From Exiguobacterium algae (lineage in GTDB: Bacteria; Bacillota; Bacilli; Exiguobacteriales; Exiguobacteriaceae): a stretch of DNA of 43,630 nt. The stretch lies in assembly GCF_018617875.1 (NCBI RefSeq), contig NZ_JACSKZ010000008.1, positions 1-43,630 on the forward strand, given 5' to 3'. Of this stretch, positions 23,655-31,230 are shown one piece after another. Every line of letters begins with the position of its first letter. Position 1 is the first letter of the stretch. Position numbers and translations under genes: made by a program. The notes under the pieces are model-generated. The model did not search any database and was not told the origin of the DNA. It saw nothing but the letters and a program-made list of their open reading frames with translations.

Positions 23655-25070
23655 ATGGGTTACGGAATTACAGTGGTTGGGTTAGGTGCTGGTGAGTTAG
23701 AGCAGTTACCGCTCGGTGTATATCGTCATTTAATCAAGCAACCACTCGTTTGGTTACGCACGAAAGAACATCCTGTCGTTCAGGAATTGGAAGCGGAAGG
23801 AGTGGCTTTCGAATCCTTTGACTCGATTTATGAAGCAAACGATACATTTGAAAAAGTGTATGAGCAAATCGTCGAAACACTTCTGGAAAAAAGTGAAGAG
23901 ATGGCAATCACTTACGCAGTGCCGGGACATCCGTTTGTTGCAGAACGAACGGTTGAACTACTCGTTGAGAGCGGGGCAAACATTCAAGTGATTGGCGGAC
24001 AGAGCTTTTTGGATGCCATGTTTCAGGCACTTCAAATCGATCCGATCAATGGTTTTCAATTGTTAGATGCGACAGCTCTCGATTTGGAACGTCTGCAAGT
24101 CACCCAACACATTTTGATCGGCCAAGTATATGATGGTTTTGTCGCTGGTGACGTAAAAGTTCAGTTGATGGAACGTTATCCGGATGACCATCCTGTGACG
24201 CTGGTGACAGCGGCTGGGACGAAACGGGAGAAAATGATGAACATCCCTTTATACGAGATGGACCGGGTCGCAGAGGTCGACAATTTGACCACGTTATATG
24301 TCCCGCCTCTCACGGATGAATCGTATTTAGCAAGGGATTTTGCGACACTCAAACAAATCATTGAGACGCTTCGGGGACCGGAAGGCTGTCCTTGGGATCG
24401 AAAGCAAACGCACGCCTCGCTTCGGAAATATTTATTGGAAGAAGCCTATGAATTGATTGAGGCTATTGATGAAGAAGATGACGATGCGATGATTGAAGAG
24501 CTGGGTGATGTCTTGCTCCAAGTGATGCTTCACGCCCAGATTGGCGCAGACGAAGGGTATTTTGATGTACGCGATGTTATCGGAGCAATCAGTGAAAAAA
24601 TGGTTCGACGTCATCCCCACGTTTTTGGTGAGGTCACCGTAGAAGACGCGAACGATGTTGTTGCCAACTGGAACGTGATTAAGCAAGAAGAAAAAGGGGA
24701 AAAGAAACAATCGCAATTAGACGGCGTGCTCGTTCATCAACCAGCGCTTATGAAAGCAGAGCAACTTCAAAAGAAAGCAGCGCAAGTCGGGTTCGAATGG
24801 GACGATGTATCAGGTGCGTTCGACAAGTTGGAAGAGGAATTGAAAGAATGGCGCGCCCAACCTGAAGACGAAACAGAGCTGGGTGATGTGCTGTTCTCCA
24901 TCGTAAATGTCGCGCGATACTTCGGCATGAACGCGGAGCAGTCATTAGAACGGACAAACCGGAAATTTAAAAAACGCTTTGAATATATCGAGCAGCAGGG
25001 CGAAATCGAACAGATGACTCTCGAGCAGATGGATCGGCTTTGGGACGAGGCAAAGGAGAACGGATTATGA
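23655..25070 (+). CDS. yabN: YabN: tetrapyrrole-methylase-like / MazG pyrophosphohydrolase fusion
   Basis: A two-domain protein of 471 residues. The N-terminal part (about 1-220) has the tetrapyrrole methylase fold (GITVVGLGAGELEQLP, then YAVPGHPFVAERTV). The C-terminal part (about 235-470) is MazG, which hydrolyses NTPs to NMP and pyrophosphate as housecleaning; the metal-binding motif is LLEEAYELIEAID...EELGDVLLQV, with a second copy ETELGDVLFSIVN. AAAGGAG precedes the ATG. It starts one base after the flippase gene and overlaps rqcP. The role of the methylase-like half is unknown. Confidence 0.95.
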   Translation: MGYGITVVGLGAGELEQLPLGVYRHLIKQPLVWLRTKEHPVVQELEAEGVAFESFDSIYEANDTFEKVYEQIVETLLEKSEEMAITYAVPGHPFVAERTVELLVESGANIQVIGGQSFLDAMFQALQIDPINGFQLLDATALDLERLQVTQHILIGQVYDGFVAGDVKVQLMERYPDDHPVTLVTAAGTKREKMMNIPLYEMDRVAEVDNLTTLYVPPLTDESYLARDFATLKQIIETLRGPEGCPWDRKQTHASLRKYLLEEAYELIEAIDEEDDDAMIEELGDVLLQVMLHAQIGADEGYFDVRDVIGAISEKMVRRHPHVFGEVTVEDANDVVANWNVIKQEEKGEKKQSQLDGVLVHQPALMKAEQLQKKAAQVGFEWDDVSGAFDKLEEELKEWRAQPEDETELGDVLFSIVNVARYFGMNAEQSLERTNRKFKKRFEYIEQQGEIEQMTLEQMDRLWDEAKENGL

Positions 25071-25339
25071 GATTAGACAAATTTTTAAAAGTATCACGGC
25101 TGATCAAGCGTCGTACATTAGCCAAGGAAGTCGCGGACCAAGGGCGCATTCAGTTGAATGGACAAGTGGCGAAAGCGAGCGCAGATGTAAAAGTCGGTGA
25201 CGAACTTCAGATTCGATTCGGGAATAAATTAGTCACCGTAGTTATTGATTCAATCGCGGAGCATGCACGTAAAGAAGACGCGAAAGAAATGTATCGTTTA
25301 ATTAAAGAAGAGAAGATGAACAGTAGTATCGACTCATAA
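25067..25339 (+). CDS. rqcP: RqcP (YabO), S4-domain ribosome quality control factor
   Basis: A 90-residue S4 RNA-binding protein (RLDKFLKVSRLIKRRTLAKEVADQGRIQLNGQVAKAS). In B. subtilis it binds stalled 50S subunits and helps RqcH add C-terminal alanine tails to stalled peptides. The ATG at 25067 overlaps the yabN stop as ATGA, with GGAG upstream. The sporulation genes yabP and yabQ, which follow in B. subtilis, are absent, so divIC comes next. Confidence 0.94.
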   Translation: MRLDKFLKVSRLIKRRTLAKEVADQGRIQLNGQVAKASADVKVGDELQIRFGNKLVTVVIDSIAEHARKEDAKEMYRLIKEEKMNSSIDS

Positions 25340-25384
25340 AAAAAAGTATACTTAGTGTATTAAGTCAGATAGGGGGATGATGCG

Positions 25385-25759
25385 ATGAATGGACGAAATC
25401 CGATGGATCGACAACGCCGTATTCGGGCGCTTGACGAGCGGAGAGAACAATTAGAAAAAGAAACACATCGACGACGAGTCCATCTTCGACGTCGTTTGGC
25501 GACGGCATCGCTCCTATTTCTATTCCTCATGGTGTTGATTGGGCAAAGTTATTTCTCAAAAGTCGGATATGTGTCAGACCAGAAGCAGAAGTTTGCGCAA
25601 GCTCAGGTCGAGTTAAGTGAACAGAAGGCGGAGCAAGCTGAGTTGCAAGAACAGGTTGAACGATTGCAAGACGAGGACTACATTGCGAATTTAGCTAGAA
25701 ATGAGCTGTTGTTCTCAAAAGATGGAGAGATTATTTTCTACTTCTCACCGGAGGAATAA
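25385..25759 (+). CDS. divIC: Cell division protein DivIC
   Basis: A bitopic septum protein of 124 residues that works with FtsL and DivIB to activate septal peptidoglycan synthesis. The order is a basic cytoplasmic N-terminus (residues 1-37), one transmembrane helix (about 39-57, LATASLLFLFLMVLIGQSYF), an extracytoplasmic coiled coil rich in Gln and Glu (about 65-100), and the conserved DEDYIANLARNELLFSKDGEIIFYF end. AGGGGG lies 8 bases before the ATG at 25385. Length matches the family. Confidence 0.94.
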   Translation: MNGRNPMDRQRRIRALDERREQLEKETHRRRVHLRRRLATASLLFLFLMVLIGQSYFSKVGYVSDQKQKFAQAQVELSEQKAEQAELQEQVERLQDEDYIANLARNELLFSKDGEIIFYFSPEE

Positions 25760-25768
25760 CCGGGTTCG

Positions 25769-25797
25769 TTGACCGTTAACGAATCGACTCGTATAAT
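25769..25797 (+). promoter_or_regulatory. Promoter of the S1-domain gene
   Basis: TTGACC and a perfect TATAAT with 17-base spacing, just after divIC. The predicted start is about 30 bases before the start codon. Confidence 0.85.
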
Positions 25798-25833
25798 TGT
25801 AGGGAATCAATTAAAAAAGGAGTACATTATTTT

Positions 25834-26340
25834 ATGTCAATTGAAGTAGGAAGCAAGGTACAAGGTAAGGTTACAGGGATTACGCATTTTGGGGCGTTCG
25901 TCGAACTCCCGAACGGCAAAACAGGTTTGGTACACATCAGTGAAGTGGCAGATTCTTATGTCAAAGATATCAACGAGGTGTTGACAGTCGGACAAGAAGT
26001 CACAGTGAAGGTGTTGAACGTCGAAAACGATGGAAAAATCGGGTTATCCATCAAAAAAGCGGTCGATCGTCCTGTAAGCGAACGTCCGGAACGTCCAGAA
26101 CGTCCAGCTGGAGAACGCTTCTCACGCGGCCCGCGTCCAGGTGGCCCAGGTCAAGGTCCACGTGGCGGTGGTCCACGCGGTGGTGGTCCACGTGGCGGCG
26201 GTCGTCGTGAACAACGTCGTGAACCGGAAACATTCGATACATTGATGAGCAAGTTCTTGAAAGACAGTGACGAGCGTCTTTCAACATTGAAGCGTCAAAC
26301 TGACTCAAAACGCGGTGGACGCGGAGCCAAACGCGGGTAA
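25834..26340 (+). CDS. yabR: S1-domain RNA-binding protein with Arg/Gly-rich insert (YabR-like)
   Basis: A 168-residue protein with one S1 RNA-binding domain (about residues 4-75, VGSKVQGKVTGITHFGAFVELPNGKTGLVHISEVAD), then a low-complexity Arg/Gly/Pro-rich stretch (about 78-130), then a conserved C-terminal tail, FDTLMSKFLKDSDERLSTLKRQ, ending in a basic RGGRGAKRG. YabR proteins share the S1 domain and tail; the central stretch makes this one longer. It is encoded by tandem 15-base units at 26161-26205 (peptide RGGGP). AAAAAAGGAG precedes the ATG. The function is probably binding RNA or ribosomes; the exact role is unknown. It is transcribed alone. Confidence 0.9.
   Translation: MSIEVGSKVQGKVTGITHFGAFVELPNGKTGLVHISEVADSYVKDINEVLTVGQEVTVKVLNVENDGKIGLSIKKAVDRPVSERPERPERPAGERFSRGPRPGGPGQGPRGGGPRGGGPRGGGRREQRREPETFDTLMSKFLKDSDERLSTLKRQTDSKRGGRGAKRG
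26161..26205 (+). repeat. Three tandem 15-bp units coding RGGGP/RGGGR
   Basis: Units at 26161-26175, 26176-26190 and 26191-26205 differ only at a few, mostly synonymous, positions. They lie inside the S1-domain gene and are a likely site of unit gain or loss. Confidence 0.85.
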
Positions 26341-26397
26341 TCCTTCGTAAACCAATTAGCTTCTACTCGAAACCATATAGGTCTTCTTTAAAAGACG

Positions 26398-26430
26398 AGT
26401 CACGAACTTTACGAGTTCGTGACTTTTTTT
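26398..26430 (+). terminator. Terminator after the S1-domain gene
   Basis: A perfect 11-bp stem (AGTCACGAACT with AGTTCGTGACT), loop TTACG, then seven T's. The rest of the 205-base gap to the next gene is AT-rich; a weak TTGCTT-17-CAAAAT pair at 26468-26496 is the best promoter candidate for the next gene. Confidence 0.95.
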
Positions 26431-26545
26431 CATTTATAAAAAATATTATAAAAAATAACTAAAATAGTTGCTTTTTTTTTAGGAAGAGAGCAAAATAGGG
26501 AACATGAAAAAATAGTTATGTTTTATAAGTGAAGGTGGAGAGAAA

Positions 26546-28948
26546 ATGAATGGATGGAAACTATGGACGGCGGAGTGGCGTAGCATCTTTAAGAATCCGC
26601 GGATTTTGATTCCGATTCTTGCTGTGGCACTTGTTCCGTTAATGTATGCCGGCATGTTCTTATGGGCGTTTTGGGATCCATATGGACAAATGAAAGATTT
26701 GCCGGTCGCCATCGTCAATGAAGACAAAGGGGCAACATTTGAAGGGGAGTCACTTGCAGTCGGTGACGATTTAATTGAAAAGTTGTTAACGTCGGAAGCA
26801 TTTGAATTCGTCGAAACGACAAAAAAAGAAGCTGAATCGGGATTAAACGATCATAAATACTACATGGCCATTGAAATTCCGAAAGATTTTTCAGAAAAAG
26901 CAACAACGGCACTGGATGATCAGCCGGAACAACTCGAGCTCAAGTACATTGCAAATGAATCGTATAACTTTTTAGCCGCACAAATCGGCGGTTCAGCGAT
27001 GGAACAAGTAAAGGCGGAGCTTTCAACGGAAGTCACAAAACAATATGTGAGTGCGATGAAAGATGGAATCGATGAATTGGCTGACGGCCTGGGCGAAGCG
27101 GCTGACGGTGCTTCGACATTAGCGGATGGGTCGACTGCCGCAAAAGATGGAGCGGTCGAGCTAGCCGACGGGACAAAATTACTTGCATCCAAACAACGGG
27201 AGTTGGCAGACGGGGCAAGCCGGTTGAATGAAGGGATTGTCCAGCTTGAAACGGGAACGTCCGACCTCGCTGACGGAAGTAAACAAGTCCACGAAGGAAG
27301 TACCGTGCTCGCGGAAGGTGTCCATCAACTGGAAGATGGTGCTGTTGAATTACAGGCCGGTACTGGACGTCTTGCGGAAGGAACTGACACGTTTGCTTCT
27401 AAGCTCAGTGAGTTACATGAAGGGACGAAAACATTAAACCAAGGCGTACAGGAACTCGCTGGAGGGATTGAACGCTCCAAGGGCGGGACAGAAAAACTTA
27501 GTCAAGGTTCACAACAGTTGGCAGGTGCTTTGACTCAAGCGAAAGAAGGAAATGCAGCGCTTGTTGCGGGTCAGACAGATTTAATGAACGGTATTGAACA
27601 GATGAAGTCAGGCGTGCTTACAAAACAGGAAGAACTGATTTCGCAACTTTCAGCACTTGCTGATGCCGGTCAATCGGCTACGCCGGAAATGTTAAAAGCG
27701 ATTGTGGCGCAGTTGAATGAAGGAAAACAAGCGACAGCGGCCGGTTTTGATTCGTTGAGTGCCGGTGCGAACCAAGTGAAAGAGGGTCAATCGACACTTG
27801 GCTCAGGGTTGGCTCAGGCTGAAGCCGGTGCAGGAGAACTTGCGTCCGGGTTGGCTGAATTAAACGATGGACAAAGTCAATTGTTAGAAGGGGCTCAGGC
27901 GCTTGCGGAAGGCTCGACAAAAGTCGAGCAGGGAACACAAACAGCGGCTGAAAGCTCACAAGAACTTGCATCAGCGAGCAGTCAACTGAACGCGGGTGCA
28001 ACGAAACTGCAAAGCGGAACAAGTGAGCTTGCTTCGGGCAGTGATCGTTTAGCTACTGCAACCGGTCAGCTTTCAGAAGGCAGTGTGAAACTCGCTGATG
28101 GGGCAAAAGATGCAGGAGTTGGAACGAGTGAACTGGCAGATGGTGCTGGTAAACTTGCAGATGGAGGTCAAGAACTTCAAAAAGGAAGTAGTGACCTGGC
28201 GAATGGTATGGAAGAACTTTCTTCAGGAAGCAACGAATTGCGTGATGCTTTAGCAGAGGGTGCCGAAGAAGCGAAACTTGGTTTGAGTGAAGACAATGTC
28301 GAGATGATGGCCGGTCCGGTCTCATTGGTCGATGATTCAATTCACGAAGTTCCAAACTACGGAACTGGATTCGCACCTTACTTCATGTCGCTCGGTTTAT
28401 TTGTCGGAGCCCTTCTACTTTCGATTGTATATCCATTATATGATCCGGCAGGACGTCCGAAACGAAGCCTGTCATGGGTCCTTTCGAAATCAGGTGTATT
28501 ACTTGTCGTCGGTTTCTTCCAAGCCTTGATCTTGGATGTGGCGATGGTGCAACTGCTTGGACTCGAAGTAAGTGAACCGATCACATTCTTTGGATTCAGT
28601 TGGTTGATTAGCATTACGTTCTTGTTCATTGTCCAATTACTCGTAACGACACTTGGAAACCCGGGACGTTTTGTGGCAATCATCTTGTTGATCTTACAAT
28701 TGACGACTTCGGCAGGAACATTCCCGCTCGAATTGATTCCGAAGGCGTTACAACCGTTCAACGCATTGTTGCCGATGACTTACACGGTGGCGGGATACAA
28801 AGAAATTCTGTCAGCGGATGGTGCACAGTATTTACAAACGGCAACGGCGTATCTCGCCTTTGTATCGATCGGATGTTTCGCTTTATTATGGGCATATTTC
28901 CGAATCGCATGGAAAAAGAAATATCGCACAGTTACAGCAGAAGCATGA
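26546..28948 (+). CDS. YhgE/Pip family membrane protein with long repeat domain
   Basis: An 800-residue protein with one N-terminal transmembrane helix (about 20-42), a conserved extracytoplasmic domain (LPVAIVNEDKGA...), a long degenerate repeat (about 172-575) of roughly seven-residue units of the form LxxGxxx, often LADG or LxEGS, and five or six C-terminal helices resembling ABC-2 permeases (from about 612). Relatives include B. subtilis YhgE, Lactococcus Pip (a phage receptor) and EsaA of type VII secretion. The repeat is broken by a non-repeat stretch at about 359-393. GGTGGAG precedes the ATG. It stands alone between terminators, where B. subtilis has spoIIE and neighbours. The physiological role is unknown. 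Confidence 0.88.
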   Translation: MNGWKLWTAEWRSIFKNPRILIPILAVALVPLMYAGMFLWAFWDPYGQMKDLPVAIVNEDKGATFEGESLAVGDDLIEKLLTSEAFEFVETTKKEAESGLNDHKYYMAIEIPKDFSEKATTALDDQPEQLELKYIANESYNFLAAQIGGSAMEQVKAELSTEVTKQYVSAMKDGIDELADGLGEAADGASTLADGSTAAKDGAVELADGTKLLASKQRELADGASRLNEGIVQLETGTSDLADGSKQVHEGSTVLAEGVHQLEDGAVELQAGTGRLAEGTDTFASKLSELHEGTKTLNQGVQELAGGIERSKGGTEKLSQGSQQLAGALTQAKEGNAALVAGQTDLMNGIEQMKSGVLTKQEELISQLSALADAGQSATPEMLKAIVAQLNEGKQATAAGFDSLSAGANQVKEGQSTLGSGLAQAEAGAGELASGLAELNDGQSQLLEGAQALAEGSTKVEQGTQTAAESSQELASASSQLNAGATKLQSGTSELASGSDRLATATGQLSEGSVKLADGAKDAGVGTSELADGAGKLADGGQELQKGSSDLANGMEELSSGSNELRDALAEGAEEAKLGLSEDNVEMMAGPVSLVDDSIHEVPNYGTGFAPYFMSLGLFVGALLLSIVYPLYDPAGRPKRSLSWVLSKSGVLLVVGFFQALILDVAMVQLLGLEVSEPITFFGFSWLISITFLFIVQLLVTTLGNPGRFVAIILLILQLTTSAGTFPLELIPKALQPFNALLPMTYTVAGYKEILSADGAQYLQTATAYLAFVSIGCFALLWAYFRIAWKKKYRTVTAEA

Positions 28949-28963
28949 TTTCAAATCGTAAGA

Positions 28964-29007
28964 AAATCGTGTATAGTGAGGTAGACGACACTATGCACGA
29001 TTTTTTT
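28964..29007 (+). terminator. Terminator after the YhgE-like gene
   Basis: A 15-bp stem (AAATCGTGTATAGTG with CACTATGCACGATTT, one wobble) and a 10-base loop, followed by T's. Confidence 0.93.
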
Positions 29008-29028
29008 ATAAAAAAATATAAAAAAGAA

Positions 29029-29057
29029 TTGACACTCTTGTGGTGACTGGTTATTAT
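29029..29057 (+). promoter_or_regulatory. tRNA operon promoter
   Basis: TTGACA and TATTAT with 17-base spacing, the same elements and spacing as the rRNA promoter at 43455. Confidence 0.88.
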
Positions 29058-29089
29058 AGAAAATGTGCTTAGGACGCAAACAATAACAT

Positions 29090-29166
29090 GGCGGTGTAGC
29101 TCAGCTGGCTAGAGCGTACGGTTCATACCCGTGAGGTCGTGGGTTCGACTCCCTCCGCCGCTACCA
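29090..29166 (+). tRNA. tRNA-Met (CAT), elongator
   Basis: A complete cloverleaf of 77 bases with CCA encoded. The acceptor pairs GGCGGTG with CGCCGCT's inner bases (first pair G-U), the anticodon loop is TTCATAC with CAT at 29124-29126, and the T-arm is GGGTTCGACTCCC. The sequence resembles Bacillus elongator tRNA-Met rather than initiator or Ile(CAT) tRNA. Confidence 0.93.
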
Positions 29167-29175
29167 TTTTATTTA

Positions 29176-29247
29176 GGCCCGTTGGTCAAGCGGTTAAGAC
29201 ACCGCCCTTTCACGGCGGTAACACGGGTTCGAATCCCGTACGGGTCA
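29176..29247 (+). tRNA. tRNA-Glu (TTC), CCA not encoded
   Basis: A 72-base cloverleaf: acceptor GGCCCGT with ACGGGTC, anticodon stem CCGCC/GGCGG, loop CTTTCAC with TTC at 29209-29211, T-loop GGGTTCGAATCCC. The discriminator A at 29247 is followed by CTT, not CCA. It is 9 bases after tRNA-Met. Confidence 0.95.
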
Positions 29248-29260
29248 CTTAGCCTAAGCG

Positions 29261-29295
29261 AAAAGAAGCCATCTCATCTTGAGATGGCTTCTTTT
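29261..29295 (+). terminator. tRNA operon terminator
   Basis: A perfect 16-bp stem (AAAAGAAGCCATCTCA with its complement) and a 3-base loop; the T-tract is the end of the right arm. It ends 22 bases before tilS, which has no clear promoter of its own. Confidence 0.93.
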
Positions 29296-29317
29296 GTTAT
29301 ATCTAAGGAGGGACTTC

Positions 29318-30544
29318 ATGAAAAAGGTGCTTGTCGCAGTGTCAGGTGGTGTGGACTCTGTCGTCCTATTAGATTACCTTGTCAAAAAAGGTTGGGACGT
29401 TGGAGTGGCGCATGTACATCATGGATTACGATCAGAATCGGATGAAGAATACGAATTCGTCTCGAATTTATCCCGATCTTACGATGTTCCTTTCCATGGG
29501 AAGCGTCTCACTTTTCCAGATGGCGGCTCGCAAGCAATTTACCGTAAAGAGCGGTACCGGTTTTTCGAAGAGTTAATGGACCATTATGGCTATGGAGCGG
29601 TCGCAACAGCGCATCATGCAGATGATGAACTGGAAACAGTTCTGATTCAATTGCACCGTAACATGGTAGAGGTGAAAGGGATCTTGAGGTGTCGACCTTT
29701 TGGTAGTGGAGAGTTGATTCGGCCGTTGCTAAATGAAACGAAGCAAAGTTTGTTAACGTATGCTGCTTCGCATCAATTGGAGTGGCGGGAGGATCAGTCG
29801 AATCAGGACGACACGTATTTACGAAATCAGATCCGACATCGAATCATCCCTCGCTTGAAAGAAGTGTGGCCTGATATTGTGCAAAAGGTAAGTGATGCTG
29901 CTGAAATACAAAAGAAGCTTTGGGAAGAACGATACGCGTTTTGCCGGCGTTGGGTAGAGGAGTATGTTGACCTCGAAATGAAAGCGTTTCATGTGAAACT
30001 TAAAGATTATTCGACCTTATCCGATTTAGAAAAGTATACAGTGGGTAGACTATTATCTATGCGCTATCAGGTTGAAGTAGGAGAAGGGATAGAAAGGCTT
30101 TTCGCAAGTACCAAGTCAACGGCTTTTTACGATGTGTCAGATCGACAGTTCTTTCGGAAGCGAAATGGCGTGCTCAGTTTATTGGAACGAGAGCGCGAAG
30201 ACATTCCTGCACATCACATCATCGAGGAAATTCCCGCCCGTATTCAATTCGGAAAACAAGTCATTACATTTTGGAAAGAAGAAGGGACGTATGGTATCCC
30301 ATTAGATGACATACAGTTCCCGTTGACAGTGCGGACGGCCCAACAGGGTGACCGGATCCGCTTACGGATAGGGACGAAAAAAGTCTCGCGTATTTTCATC
30401 GATGAGAAAATTGATCGTCTCGATCGTCCACGTGTCCCGTTAATTGTTGACGCCACCGGTCGGGTTATCGCTATAGTAGGGATAAGAGTTTCAGATTTTG
30501 TAGACAAGTCGGATGCGATTTGTCTACGATTAATGGTAAAATGA
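29318..30544 (+). CDS. tilS: tRNA(Ile)-lysidine synthase
   Basis: Converts C34 of tRNA-Ile(CAU) to lysidine so that it reads AUA; essential. The 408-residue N-type ATP pyrophosphatase has the PP-loop [16 protein letters not shown] (about residues 6-21), followed by [19 protein letters not shown] and [17 protein letters not shown]. The C-terminal substrate domain is present but the protein looks shorter than B. subtilis TilS. The ATG at 29318 has AAGGAGGG 6 bases upstream; a longer frame from 29279 runs through the tRNA terminator. hpt follows, as in Bacillus. Confidence 0.95.
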   Translation: MKKVLVAVSGGVDSVVLLDYLVKKGWDVGVAHVHHGLRSESDEEYEFVSNLSRSYDVPFHGKRLTFPDGGSQAIYRKERYRFFEELMDHYGYGAVATAHHADDELETVLIQLHRNMVEVKGILRCRPFGSGELIRPLLNETKQSLLTYAASHQLEWREDQSNQDDTYLRNQIRHRIIPRLKEVWPDIVQKVSDAAEIQKKLWEERYAFCRRWVEEYVDLEMKAFHVKLKDYSTLSDLEKYTVGRLLSMRYQVEVGEGIERLFASTKSTAFYDVSDRQFFRKRNGVLSLLEREREDIPAHHIIEEIPARIQFGKQVITFWKEEGTYGIPLDDIQFPLTVRTAQQGDRIRLRIGTKKVSRIFIDEKIDRLDRPRVPLIVDATGRVIAIVGIRVSDFVDKSDAICLRLMVK

Positions 30545-30579
30545 TGATTGTGTCGAAACAGAAAGAGGAGGATTTCAAG

Positions 30580-31125
30580 ATGTCATTAAAGAACGATATG
30601 GAGAAAATTTTAATCTCGCGTGAAGAGATTCAGGAAAAGGTGAAAGAACTCGCAGGAACACTCAGCGAAGACTATAAAGAAGAATTCCCACTTCTCGTAT
30701 GTGTATTGAAAGGTGCGATGCCATTCATGTCGGACCTTGTCAAAGAGATGGACATCCACTTGGAAATGGATTTCATGGATGTATCGACGTACCATGGTGG
30801 AACATCGTCAACAGGTGAAGTTAAAATCGAGAAAGATTTAAATACATCTGTAGAAGGACGCGACATCTTGATTGTAGAAGATATTATTGATAGTGGGCTC
30901 ACGCTCGGCTATCTCGTAGATTTGTTGAAATACCGTAAAGCGAAGTCGGTAAAAATCGTGACACTTCTCGACAAACCGACTGGACGTAAAAATGGATTAT
31001 CAGCAGATTACAGCGGATTTGTCATTCCGCATGAGTTTGTAGTCGGTTATGGTCTTGACTACGAAGAGAAATATCGTAACCTTCCATACGTCGGTGTGCT
31101 CAAGCCGAGCGTTTACGGGGGTTAA
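30580..31125 (+). CDS. hpt: Hypoxanthine-guanine phosphoribosyltransferase
   Basis: Salvages hypoxanthine and guanine to IMP and GMP using PRPP. The 181-residue type I enzyme has the PRPP-binding motif [18 protein letters not shown] and the purine-contact region [19 protein letters not shown]...[26 protein letters not shown] lies 8 bases before the ATG at 30580; the longer frame from 30520 overlaps the tilS end and is not needed. A TGTCGAA heptamer and an inverted repeat lie just upstream. In Bacillus Hpt and TilS together activate ftsH expression, and the same order is kept here. Confidence 0.96.
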   Translation: MSLKNDMEKILISREEIQEKVKELAGTLSEDYKEEFPLLVCVLKGAMPFMSDLVKEMDIHLEMDFMDVSTYHGGTSSTGEVKIEKDLNTSVEGRDILIVEDIIDSGLTLGYLVDLLKYRKAKSVKIVTLLDKPTGRKNGLSADYSGFVIPHEFVVGYGLDYEEKYRNLPYVGVLKPSVYGG

Positions 31126-31230
31126 CGTTTTTCTTTTGAAAATGTGACGTGGTAAGATAAAGGAAATACCCAAAGTATAGACATATACTGAATGGGCGAG
31201 AACAATGGTTCTCGGAATAGGAGGCAGAGA

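Noticed and set aside
26161-26205. CRISPR-like or other functional DNA repeat
   Set aside because: The 15-bp units are contiguous, in frame and code for RGGGP peptides; there are no spacers.
29090-29166. CAT tRNA as the tRNA-Ile substrate of the nearby TilS
   Set aside because: The body sequence and acceptor stem match Bacillus elongator tRNA-Met, not the known Ile(CAT) species, and adjacency to tilS is shared with B. subtilis.
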